A stretch of DNA of 5,134 nt from [Eubacterium] saphenum (lineage in GTDB: Bacteria > Bacillota > Clostridia > Oscillospirales > Ruminococcaceae), in assembly GCA_004554555.1 (NCBI GenBank), contig SFLN01000115.1:1-5134 (forward strand). The letters are read 5' to 3'. The position numbers and the translations under genes were made by a program. Each line of letters opens with the position of its first letter. The stretch's first letter is position 1. Under the pieces are notes generated by a model that had not been told where the DNA came from, did not search any database, and saw only the letters and a program-made list of their open reading frames with translations. Shown here piece after piece: positions 1 through 4,587 of the stretch.

Positions 1-15
1 CCATATTTCGATTGC

Positions 16-37
16 TTTGTCAATACAAATTGACAAA
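16..37. promoter_or_regulatory. Perfect 9-bp inverted repeat over a -35 box
   Basis: Positions 16-24 (TTTGTCAAT) and 29-37 (ATTGACAAA) are exact reverse complements separated by ACAA. The right arm contains the TTGACA hexamer at 30-35, so a protein bound to the dyad would cover the -35 region of the candidate spmA promoter. It could instead be the AT-rich tail hairpin of a gene lying left of the window, because TTTTAA follows it. The dyad is seen directly; its operator role is inference. Confidence 0.45.
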
Positions 38-57
38 TTTTAACAGAATTTTAATGT
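30..57 (+). promoter_or_regulatory. Candidate promoter of the spmA operon
   Basis: A consensus TTGACA (30-35) is followed after 16 bases by TAATGT (52-57), which keeps only the TA...T core of a -10 box. It would start a transcript near position 64, giving a leader of about 140 nt before spmA. In Bacillus subtilis the spm genes belong to the mother-cell sigma-E regulon; I looked for sigma-E or sigma-F/G style boxes here and found none that convinced me. The -35 match is strong and the -10 is weak. Confidence 0.35.
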
Positions 58-83
58 ATATGGAAATTATAGAAATAATTGGT

Positions 84-200
84 ATCAGGCTGGCGATAAA
101 CCGCCATCTGCGTCGTCACTCATCATAACGGCAGGCACAAAGCCTAGCCGTTATGATGGTTCCTAGCATCTGACGATTTCTCGCCCGCCTGATTAGGGGT
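84..200 (+). promoter_or_regulatory. Structured 5' leader RNA of spmA (possible cis-regulator)
   Basis: The leader folds on paper into a closed multibranch structure. P1 is ATCAGGC (84-90) with GCCTGAT (187-193). Inside it are hairpin P2, TGGCG (91-95) with CGCCA (102-106), and helix P3, TCGTCA (113-118) with TGACGA (171-176). P3 carries a 12-bp perfect helix P4 (121-132 with 147-158), extended by AGGC (133-136) with GCCT (142-145), a bulged A146 and loop ACAAA. The P3-P4 junction is lopsided (2 nt against 12 nt). The P1 3' strand ends one base before the ribosome site AGGGGTG (195-201). A competing hairpin, CC-G-CCT (185-190) with AGGGG (195-199) around loop GATT, would hide that site and cannot coexist with P1. 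The conserved cores I can recall of common riboswitch classes (TPP, SAM, purine, FMN, cobalamin, glycine, c-di-GMP, c-di-AMP, ZTP, guanidine) do not match. The regulatory role is inference. Confidence 0.5.
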
Positions 201-206
201 GCTTTT

Positions 207-791
207 ATGAAAATTATACTGATAGTAATTCCCGTTATTTCGTTTATCTTCGCGGCGGTGAACGGAAGAATGGGCGAAATGTCGGAAAGTATTCTCTCAA
301 AATCGGGCGAAGCGGTGGAGCTGGTTATCTCGATATGCGGGGTAATGTGCTTTTGGTGCGGGCTGATGAAGGTTGCGGAAAAGGCGGGACTTTTGGAGAA
401 GCTGTCGCGGCTGCTGTCGGCACCGATTGGCTGGCTTTTCGGTGGAATTAAGAGGGGCGGGAAAGCCGCGGGGCTGATTGCGATGAACCTTGCGGCGAAT
501 GTGCTGGGACTTGGAAATGCGTCAACGCCGCTCGGGATTGCCGCGATGAAGGCGATTGCCGAGGAGGAGAGCGCGGGCGAAAACGCGACCGATGATATGA
601 TAATGCTGGCGGTGCTAAACACGGCGAGTTTGCAGATAATTCCCGCAACCGCCGCCGCGCTTCGTGCCGCAAACGGCGCGGAGAAGCCGATGGACATCTT
701 GCCGTGCGTGTGGATTGTGACAGCGTACTCGGTGTTCATTGCGGTGTTCACGGCAAAAATGTGCGCGAAATTCTCGAAAAAGCGGGTGTGA
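207..791 (+). CDS. spmA: Spore maturation protein A (nucleoside-recognition/Gate domain)
   Basis: A 194-residue membrane protein, close to the length of Bacillus SpmA. Residues 1-20 form a hydrophobic N-terminal segment ending in AAVNG, as in SpmA. Further family features are FWCGLMKVAEKAGLL (49-63), N94 in the AMNLAANVLGLGN stretch, GNASTPLGIAAM (103-114) and NTASLQIIPAT (138-148). A last membrane span (about 168-183) precedes a basic tail, KFSKKRV. SpmA and SpmB are needed in Bacillus and Clostridium for full dehydration of the spore core; the transported substrate or exact chemistry is not settled, and the Gate domain only suggests relation to nucleoside permeases. The ATG start is supported by AGGGGTG five bases upstream and by alignment of the N-terminus with the family. 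The stop overlaps the start of spmB, so the two are probably translationally coupled. Confidence 0.93.
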   Translation: MKIILIVIPVISFIFAAVNGRMGEMSESILSKSGEAVELVISICGVMCFWCGLMKVAEKAGLLEKLSRLLSAPIGWLFGGIKRGGKAAGLIAMNLAANVLGLGNASTPLGIAAMKAIAEEESAGENATDDMIMLAVLNTASLQIIPATAAALRAANGAEKPMDILPCVWIVTAYSVFIAVFTAKMCAKFSKKRV

Positions 792-1312
792 GTGTGACTG
801 ATTACATTGTGCCGACGATTGTGGTGGCAATCCTCGTTTATGCGGCGTTCAAGAAGGTTGACGTGTTCGCGGCGTTTTGCGAGGGCGCGGAAAGCGGCTT
901 GAAAACCTGCGCGGAGATACTTCCGGCGCTGGTTTTGCTTATCGTGTGCATCGGCGTTTTTCGGGCAAGCGGCGCGGTTGAGGCGCTCACAAAGCTGCTC
1001 ACGCCGTTTTGCAATGCGGTGAATTTTCCTGCGGACGCAGTGCCGTTGGTAATTCTGAGACCGTTTTCCGGGAGCGGAGCGATGGCGGTGTACAACGAAA
1101 TCGCCGTGCAATGCGGTGCGGACAGCTTCGCGGAGCGAGTTGCGGCAACGCTTATCGGTTCATCGGAAACCACTTTTTACACACTTGCGGTGTATTTTTC
1201 AGCCGTAAAGGTGAAGAAAACGCGCTACGCTGCGGGAGCGGCACTCACTGCGGACTGCACGGCGTGGCTTGTGTGCGGGGCGGTTGTTTACGCGTTTTTT
1301 GGTGCGGGGTGA
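788..1312 (+). CDS. spmB: Spore maturation protein B (nucleoside-recognition/Gate domain)
   Basis: Read from GTG 788 this is 174 residues, matching the usual SpmB length of about 175. Family hallmarks are YAAFKKVDVFAAFCEGA (18-34), VFRASGA (57-63), ILRPFSGSGA (89-98) and GSSETTFYTLAVYFSAV (124-140), with a hydrophobic C-terminal helix from about 159 to 171. It acts with SpmA in the forming spore's membrane system and affects core water content in known endospore formers. The start is placed at GTG 788 because GTGA (788-791) overlaps the spmA stop by four bases, a standard coupling arrangement, and because the family begins just before the first membrane span. GTG 794 is a close alternative. 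The reading frame is open back to GTG 704, but that extra sequence is out-of-frame spmA and has no family resemblance. No strong independent ribosome site is seen. Confidence 0.92.
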   Translation: MSVTDYIVPTIVVAILVYAAFKKVDVFAAFCEGAESGLKTCAEILPALVLLIVCIGVFRASGAVEALTKLLTPFCNAVNFPADAVPLVILRPFSGSGAMAVYNEIAVQCGADSFAERVAATLIGSSETTFYTLAVYFSAVKVKKTRYAAGAALTADCTAWLVCGAVVYAFFGAG

Positions 1313-1577
1313 TTATCTGAAAATATCGACGCTTTTTCGGTTTAAGAAACGCGCGAACCCGCTTGAAGAGCGGCGCGAGGCTGTCCGAAAGGAGTACTCG
1401 GAGCTTCTCGAAAAGCTTTCGGATATTCGCAGAAATTTTGATTTTGCCGAAGACGAGTCTTGCGTGGACGCGCTGATTTTTGAGGAAAACGCAGTTGTCA
1501 AGCGTCTGGAAAAGCTGATTTGCGAGGCGAAGGAGAGCGGGCTGTCAATCGAATTTTACGAAATTGCAAAAAAATAA
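1302..1577 (+). CDS. DUF2508 (YaaL-like) small charged protein
   Basis: A short, soluble, helix-rich protein of about 86-91 residues, depending on the start. A basic stretch near the N-terminus (FRFKKRANP) is followed by an acidic and basic helical body: EYSELLEKLSDIRRNFDFA, then DESCVDALIFEENAVVKRLEKLICEAKE. The spacing of DxxxxDALIFEENAVVxRLxxLIxEAKE resembles the DUF2508 family (Bacillus YaaL, found beside recR and bofA), whose function is unknown. Here it sits directly after spmB, suggesting shared transcription and a possible link to sporulation. No ATG is in a sensible place. GTG 1302 overlaps spmB by 11 bases but lacks a ribosome site. CTG 1317 has GGGGTG (1306-1311) five bases upstream and would begin LKISTLFRFKK, the more family-like N-terminus. 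TTG 1299 is also possible. The family call is from memory of its pattern, not from a search. Confidence 0.72.
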   Translation: MRGDYLKISTLFRFKKRANPLEERREAVRKEYSELLEKLSDIRRNFDFAEDESCVDALIFEENAVVKRLEKLICEAKESGLSIEFYEIAKK

Positions 1578-1580
1578 TGG

Positions 1581-1610
1581 TTGTATATTTTCGGAATTTT
1601 TGTGTAAAAT
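1581..1610 (+). promoter_or_regulatory. Candidate promoter for the Asn/Gln peptide gene
   Basis: TTGTAT (1581-1586) and TAAAAT (1605-1610) with an 18-base spacer resemble a vegetative promoter just after the DUF2508 stop. The same stretch also holds GTATA (1583-1587), the sigma-F-type -35, and 16 bases later GTAAAATATG, which keeps G, A, T and R of the GGNNANANTR pattern but misses two positions. A forespore promoter is therefore conceivable but not shown. A four-bp GCGG/CCGC hairpin (1617-1630) lies in the resulting leader. Confidence 0.4.
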
Positions 1611-1655
1611 ATGACTGCGGTGAAATCCGCGAAAAGTTTCATAGGAGGAATTGTT

Positions 1656-1748
1656 ATGTCTAACCAGAACAATCAGAACCAGCAGAATCAGAACAATCAG
1701 CAGAATCAGCAGAACCAGAACAACCAGCAGAATCAGAACAAGCGCTGA
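1656..1748 (+). CDS. 30-residue Asn/Gln-only peptide
   Basis: An ATG seven bases after a perfect AGGAGG (1643-1648) opens a 30-codon frame. The product is Met-Ser, then 26 residues that are exclusively Asn or Gln (13 of each), then Lys-Arg and a TGA stop. All 13 Gln codons are CAG, and Asn uses both AAC and AAT. There is no signal peptide, membrane span, Cys or aromatic residue. An intrinsic terminator follows 36 bases after the stop, so the gene looks like a self-contained transcript or the last gene of the spm transcript. I recall similar short Asn/Gln-rich hypothetical proteins in Clostridia, and gamma-type small acid-soluble spore proteins of Bacillus are also Gln/Asn-rich, but this peptide lacks their repeat and protease-site motifs. 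A storage, coat or matrix role in spores is speculation. The ribosome site makes translation likely; the function is unknown. Confidence 0.75.
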   Translation: MSNQNNQNQQNQNNQQNQQNQNNQQNQNKR

Positions 1749-1784
1749 TTGAAATCGATATTGAAATCGCTTCAAAGGCGGTTT

Positions 1785-1810
1785 GCCGGGATTTTCTCCC
1801 GGCTTTACTT
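1785..1810 (+). terminator. Intrinsic terminator after the Asn/Gln peptide gene
   Basis: GCCGGGA (1785-1791) pairs with TCCCGGC (1797-1803) around loop TTTTC, followed by TTTACTTATTTT. It closes the rightward transcript of the peptide gene and probably of the whole spmA operon, since no earlier terminator is seen between spmA and here. Confidence 0.88.
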
Positions 1811-1838
1811 ATTTTCAAAATTTTTTTGCAAAAACCGC

Positions 1839-1867
1839 TTGACAATTTTGGAGAGTTGTGGTATAAT
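1839..1867 (+). promoter_or_regulatory. Consensus sigma-A promoter of tRNA-Ser
   Basis: TTGACA (1839-1844), a 17-base spacer and TATAAT (1862-1867) match the vegetative consensus exactly. Initiation near 1874 would leave only about 11 bases of 5' leader before the tRNA, as expected for a strong stable-RNA promoter. Confidence 0.93.
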
Positions 1868-1884
1868 ATAAAAGCTGAATATGT

Positions 1885-1976
1885 GGAAAGATGGCTGAGC
1901 TGGTCTAAGGCGCACGATTGGAAATCGTGTAACGGCTAATACCCGTTCAAGGGTTCGAATCCCTTTCTTTCCGCCA
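1885..1976 (+). tRNA. tRNA-Ser (anticodon GGA)
   Basis: The acceptor GGAAAGA (1885-1891) pairs with TCTTTCC (1966-1972); discriminator G1973 and an encoded CCA (1974-1976) follow. The anticodon stem CACGA/TCGTG encloses loop TTGGAAA, giving anticodon GGA, which reads UCC and UCU. A long variable arm, typical of serine tRNAs, and a normal T-arm (AAGGG, TTCGAAT, CCCTT) complete it. It is transcribed alone from its own promoter. Confidence 0.97.
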
Positions 1977-1979
1977 CTT

Positions 1980-2025
1980 GTGGACGGTTCGTAGAACCGT
2001 CCACTTCTGCGTTTTTGTCGTTTTT
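1980..2025 (+). terminator. Terminator hairpin behind tRNA-Ser
   Basis: GTGGACGGTTC (1980-1990) pairs perfectly with GAACCGTCCAC (1994-2004) around a GTA loop, starting three bases after the CCA end. The T-runs come a little late (2012-2016 and 2021-2025, after TTCTGCG), so this is a strong hairpin with an imperfect tail. It is the likely end of the tRNA-Ser transcript, and may also help 3' processing. Confidence 0.7.
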
Positions 2026-2065
2026 GCAGGTGACAAAATGTCACTCTAGCACAAAAACGACAAAA
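2013..2065. repeat. Long imperfect palindrome (14-bp arms, nested 6-bp dyad)
   Basis: TTTTGTCGTTTTTG (2013-2026) is the exact reverse complement of 2052-2065. Nested inside is GTGACA (2030-2035) with TGTCAC (2039-2044) around AAA. The left arm supplies the T-runs of the preceding terminator, so the two structures share sequence. It could be a second, backup terminator, a barrier between the tRNA and the convergent ABC operon, or a small repeated extragenic element. A genome copy count is needed to tell these apart. Confidence 0.75.
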
Positions 2066-2118
2066 TCCGCGGCGTGTCTATCTTACTTTGTAGTTATCTT
2101 TTTGGTCACGATATCACA

Positions 2119-2161
2119 GCCGGTGCGACCGGCAGCGAATTTCGCCTAAAGTTTCTGCCGG
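2119..2161. other. Gene-free stretch with competing GC hairpins
   Basis: Between the tRNA-Ser terminators and the ABC operon terminator no convincing gene is seen on either strand. GCCGGT (2119-2124) pairs with ACCGGC (2128-2133). The latter half overlaps CCGGCAG (2129-2135), which could instead pair with CTGCCGG (2155-2161), and GCGAA/TTCGC (2135-2145) lies between. This is probably decayed or spacer DNA; the alternatives are recorded without a functional claim. Confidence 0.35.
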
Positions 2162-2203
2162 AGGCAATTTTGCGCCCGAAGGTGAAAATCTATTTTGTCA
2201 AGC

Positions 2204-2231
2204 AAAAAGAGCGCCCCACGGAGCGCCCTTT
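2204..2231 (-). terminator. Intrinsic terminator of the ABC exporter operon
   Basis: On the minus strand AAAGGGCGCTC is followed by loop CGTG and GGGCGCTCTTT, giving an 11-bp stem with two G-U pairs and a T-run running to 2204. It begins 12 bases after the permease stop and cleanly ends the leftward operon. Confidence 0.9.
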
Positions 2232-2242
2232 GTTATACATTT

Positions 2243-3010
2243 TTACTTCAAATCCGCGCGCATTTTTTTCTTGAACACGACAATCGAGAGTATCAGAACA
2301 ATCAGCGCATAGCCTGCGGTTATCGCGAGGTGAATGAAGAAATCGCCCGAGAAATCAAGCGCGCACGCCATTCTTGCCGCTTTTACGCCGTGGAAGAAGG
2401 GGAGGACGTTGCAGATATCGAGGAGCACGCCGCCGGTTGACTCTGCGTCAAAAAATACTCCTCCGAGGAACGAGCCGAGCGAGATAATTATGGAGCAAAG
2501 TCCGGGAGCAGCTTTTTCGTTGAACAAAGTGCCGAAAAACAGCCCGAAGCTCACCATCAGAACCATCGTCGGAATAAGCACAACTATTGCAAGCAGCATT
2601 CCGAGCGGATTCAAAGAAACGCCAGTCACAAGCGATACTATGTACGAAGCAATGAATGTGATTACAGACTGAATTACCGCCAATATTCCCATCGGGAGCA
2701 TATAGCCCGCGATGAAGTCGCCGCTTTTCATCGGCGTTGCGTAAAGCCTTACCAAAAACGCGCCCGAGCGGTCTTTTGCGATGGAAAGGCTGGTGAAAAG
2801 CATTACAAAAGTCAAGCCGAAAAACGCAATTCCGCCCGCGAGATTTTGGATTTGGAACACCGTCATTCCTGCTTCGGGGGGAATGCTTTCGTTGACAAGC
2901 GTCATCACGACAAGCATTACCAGCGGAAATCCCAGACAGAAAATATAGCTAAGCGGGTCGCGGATTATTTCCAGAAAATTTCTCTTTGCAAAAGCGTTTA
3001 TCTTACTCAT
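2243..3010 (-). CDS. ABC-2 type exporter permease
   Basis: A 255-residue integral membrane protein of the ABC-2 (PF01061/ABC2_membrane-type) family, the normal size for a six-span permease. Predicted spans from hydrophobicity are about 21-40, 57-77, 101-125, 134-160, 168-187 and 226-246, with a basic tail, KKKMRADLK. After the second span, AKDRSGAFLVRLYATPMKSGDFIAGY (79-104) matches the cytosolic coupling stretch of this family (the ER..G..ERL..TP.....I pattern). Its start overlaps the ATPase stop as ATGA (3007-3010), so the two are translationally coupled and presumably form a 2+2 exporter. Substrates of this family include drugs, antimicrobial peptides and polysaccharides; nothing in the sequence identifies this one. 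AAGGCGG lies just upstream as a ribosome site. Confidence 0.9.
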   Translation of the reverse strand: MSKINAFAKRNFLEIIRDPLSYIFCLGFPLVMLVVMTLVNESIPPEAGMTVFQIQNLAGGIAFFGLTFVMLFTSLSIAKDRSGAFLVRLYATPMKSGDFIAGYMLPMGILAVIQSVITFIASYIVSLVTGVSLNPLGMLLAIVVLIPTMVLMVSFGLFFGTLFNEKAAPGLCSIIISLGSFLGGVFFDAESTGGVLLDICNVLPFFHGVKAARMACALDFSGDFFIHLAITAGYALIVLILSIVVFKKKMRADLK

Positions 3011-3747
3011 CTTGCCGCCTTCTTTCCGTATTTTTCGGCGATTGCCACAAAGCTCTCCTCAAGACCTTGCTTTCCGCTTAGCTGTTCAAGCTCCGCGAGA
3101 GTACCGAGCGCAGCGATTTGACCTTCGAGCATTATGGCAATTCGGTCGGCGAGATGTTCGGCTTCTTCCATGTGGTGAGTTGTGAGAACGATGGTGATTT
3201 TGCCTTTCAAAGACTCGACAACGCTCCACAAATCGCGTCTTGCCAAAACGTCCAGACCGAGCGTGGGTTCATCGAGGAACAGCACCTTCGGCTCGGAAAT
3301 CAGCGCCATTGCAATGGACAGCTTGCGCTTCCAGCCGCCGGAGAGCGTTTTGGAGCGGGAGTTTCTGACTTCCTCCATATTGAACAGCTTTATCATTTCC
3401 TCGATTTTCGCAGTGGTTTTTTCCTTGGAGTAGCCGTAGATGCCGCAAATCAAGCGCAGGTTCTCGAAAACGGTGAGATTATCGGCAACGGCGGTGTCCT
3501 GCGGGGAGATATCGATGATTTCCTTGACCGCCTGCGGTTCTTTTATGCAGCTTTTCCCGCAGACAAAGCACTCGCCGCTTGTCGGCTCGGACAGGCAGGA
3601 CAGCATACGGACGGTTGTGGTTTTGCCCGCGCCGTTTACGCCGAGCAGAGCGAAAAGCTCGCCCTCGTTGACCGTCAAATCAAGCTCGGAAACAGCGGTT
3701 TTGGTTTTATAGCGTTTCGTGAGCTTTCTGGTTTCAATCGCGTTCAT
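3007..3747 (-). CDS. ABC transporter ATP-binding protein
   Basis: A 246-residue nucleotide-binding subunit with every core motif: Walker A GVNGAGKT (36-43), Q-loop Q83 in ISPQD, signature LSGGW (135-139), Walker B VLFLDE (155-160), D-loop LGLD (163-166) and switch H191 in LTTHH. It hydrolyses ATP at the inner face of the membrane to drive the permease encoded next to it. The signature has W where LSGGQ is most common; this is tolerated in the CcmA/drug-exporter-like ATPases that pair with ABC-2 permeases, so I regard the protein as active. The ATG is preceded by a GTGAGG ribosome site. The gene begins 27 bases after the regulator's stop and shares its promoter. Confidence 0.96.
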   Translation of the reverse strand: MNAIETRKLTKRYKTKTAVSELDLTVNEGELFALLGVNGAGKTTTVRMLSCLSEPTSGECFVCGKSCIKEPQAVKEIIDISPQDTAVADNLTVFENLRLICGIYGYSKEKTTAKIEEMIKLFNMEEVRNSRSKTLSGGWKRKLSIAMALISEPKVLFLDEPTLGLDVLARRDLWSVVESLKGKITIVLTTHHMEEAEHLADRIAIMLEGQIAALGTLAELEQLSGKQGLEESFVAIAEKYGKKAAR

Positions 3748-3774
3748 TTTTTACCTCACTTTCGGTTGGGGCAA

Positions 3775-4170
3775 TCAGTTGTGGCTAATCTCGGGGATTT
3801 TGACCAGCGCAAGACCTTTGTCCTCGTCGCCGAGCAGCAAAAGCGAGTCGCCGGGCTTTAAGCCGAACACCTCGCGAGCTTTTTCGGGAAGGGCAACCTC
3901 GCCGTTTTCGTTCATTTTGGTGAACCCGAAGAGGTGCTTTCCCGATTCGGGAGCGGGAGGCGCGGTTGTTTTGAGATTGCGCGCGAGCGCGTCCACGGAC
4001 ATATCGTACAAATCCGCAAGCGCAATCATATTCTCGATATTCGGAAGCGACGAGCCGCTCTCCCATTTCGCGACAGCCTGCCGCGACACACCGAGCTTTT
4101 CGGCAATCTGCTCTTGCGTATAGCCGTTTTTCTGTCGGAACAATTTCAGGTTGTTGTAAGCAAATCCCAT
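3775..4170 (-). CDS. XRE-family regulator with C-terminal AbrB-like domain
   Basis: A 131-residue two-domain DNA-binding protein. Residues 6-60 are a Cro/C1-type helix-turn-helix, with the recognition region in TQEQIAEKLGVSRQAVAKW (18-36). A Pro-rich linker (67-78) leads to residues 81-125, where GFTKMNENGEVALPEKAREVF followed by GLKPGDSLLLLGDEDKGLALVK has the pattern of an AbrB/SpoVT swapped-hairpin domain, which dimerises and often contacts DNA. It heads the exporter operon, so it is most likely the local regulator of the ATPase and permease and of itself. Whether it represses or senses the exported compound cannot be read from sequence. The ATG has GGGG (4178-4181) seven bases upstream and a good promoter further up. 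Confidence 0.9.
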   Translation of the reverse strand: MGFAYNNLKLFRQKNGYTQEQIAEKLGVSRQAVAKWESGSSLPNIENMIALADLYDMSVDALARNLKTTAPPAPESGKHLFGFTKMNENGEVALPEKAREVFGLKPGDSLLLLGDEDKGLALVKIPEISHN

Positions 4171-4193
4171 AAATCTACCCCTTACCTATATTA

Positions 4194-4222
4194 ATTATAA
4201 CGCAATTGATTTTGTTATTCAA
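4194..4222 (-). promoter_or_regulatory. Promoter of the regulator-exporter operon
   Basis: On the minus strand TTGAAT (4222-4217), a 17-base spacer and TATAAT (4199-4194) form a strong vegetative promoter. The expected start is about 10 bases before the ribosome site of the regulator gene, so the leader is very short. No separate promoter is seen before the ATPase. Confidence 0.85.
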
Positions 4223-4237
4223 CCAAGTGAACCTTAC

Positions 4238-4264
4238 AAAAATGTTAACTTTTGTTTACATTTT
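4238..4264 (-). terminator. AT-rich terminator of the toxin-antitoxin operon
   Basis: On the minus strand AAAATGTAAAC pairs with GTTAACATTTT around AAAA, with 10 of 11 positions matching, then a T-run to 4238. It lies 14 bases after the toxin stop. The stem is AT-rich, so termination may be partial, and the same dyad could also be an operator because it sits 16 bases upstream of the -35 box of the regulator promoter. Confidence 0.55.
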
Positions 4265-4278
4265 GAGCTGCTTGATAG

Positions 4279-4587
4279 TCAAATGAGTCTGTCAAAATCT
4301 CTTGCGCTGTACAAAAAACGCCGAACTTCCATAACGTCGTCAATCACAACATAAAAAATAGTGTAATTTCCAACATAAATACGATAGTAAGTGTCTTTTC
4401 TGCATTTCTTCGATTTAAACGGCTCAAACGAAAGCGGCATTTCCAGCCTTTTAAGAATGGCTTTTTCAACTTCATTGACAAGATTTTCGGCAGCTTGAGG
4501 GTTATTTAGCTGTTCGGATAAATAAGTTGCTGCTTCACACAAATCCTCCGAAAAAATAGGAAGATACCTCAGCTTATAACTTTTCAT
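4279..4587 (-). CDS. RelE/ParE-family toxin
   Basis: A 102-residue basic protein with the RelE/ParE layout. The N-terminal strand KSYKLRYLPIFSEDLCEAATYL leads into two helices (about 13-49), followed by the hallmark hairpin YYRIYVGNYTIFYVVIDD (67-84) and a final strand, EVRRFLYSARDFDRLI, with R96 in the usual YxARD-like position. Family members either cleave mRNA on the ribosome (RelE) or poison gyrase (ParE). The sequence alone does not decide which, though the PxSFEPF segment and the YSARD end are common in the ParE/RelE-like group. Its start overlaps the antitoxin stop by 14 bases, so translation is coupled to the antitoxin. There is no frameshift or truncation, so the module looks intact. 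Confidence 0.9.
   Translation of the reverse strand: MKSYKLRYLPIFSEDLCEAATYLSEQLNNPQAAENLVNEVEKAILKRLEMPLSFEPFKSKKCRKDTYYRIYVGNYTIFYVVIDDVMEVRRFLYSARDFDRLI

Noticed and set aside
133..170. c-di-GMP (GEMM) riboswitch suggested by GGCACAAAGCCTA
   Set aside because: The resemblance is limited to a few bases; the paired GNRA-loop and receptor arms and the conserved core are absent.
704..787. Extended N-terminus of spmB from GTG 704
   Set aside because: These codons are spmA read in another frame; the family length and the GTGA coupling overlap favour GTG 788.
116..1111. Long open frame on the minus strand opposite spmA and spmB
   Set aside because: It is a shadow of GC-biased codons of spmA/spmB, spans both genes, has no ribosome site and reads as low-complexity His/Arg/Ala/Ser sequence.
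1656..1748. CRISPR or satellite-type repeat array
   Set aside because: The CAG/AAY units are irregular in order, have no spacers, and are fully explained as Asn and Gln codons behind a perfect ribosome site.
1748..1769. Tandem direct repeat ATTGAAATCG (1748-1757 and 1760-1769)
   Set aside because: Only two short copies just after the peptide stop; no clear operator or attachment context.
1545..1775. Minus-strand membrane peptide rich in Leu/Ile/Val
   Set aside because: The hydrophobic run is simply the reverse complement of the Asn/Gln codons, with no ribosome site of its own.
3118..3861. 247-codon plus-strand frame opposite the ABC ATPase
   Set aside because: The opposite strand encodes all ABC motifs; this frame has no family resemblance and no ribosome site.
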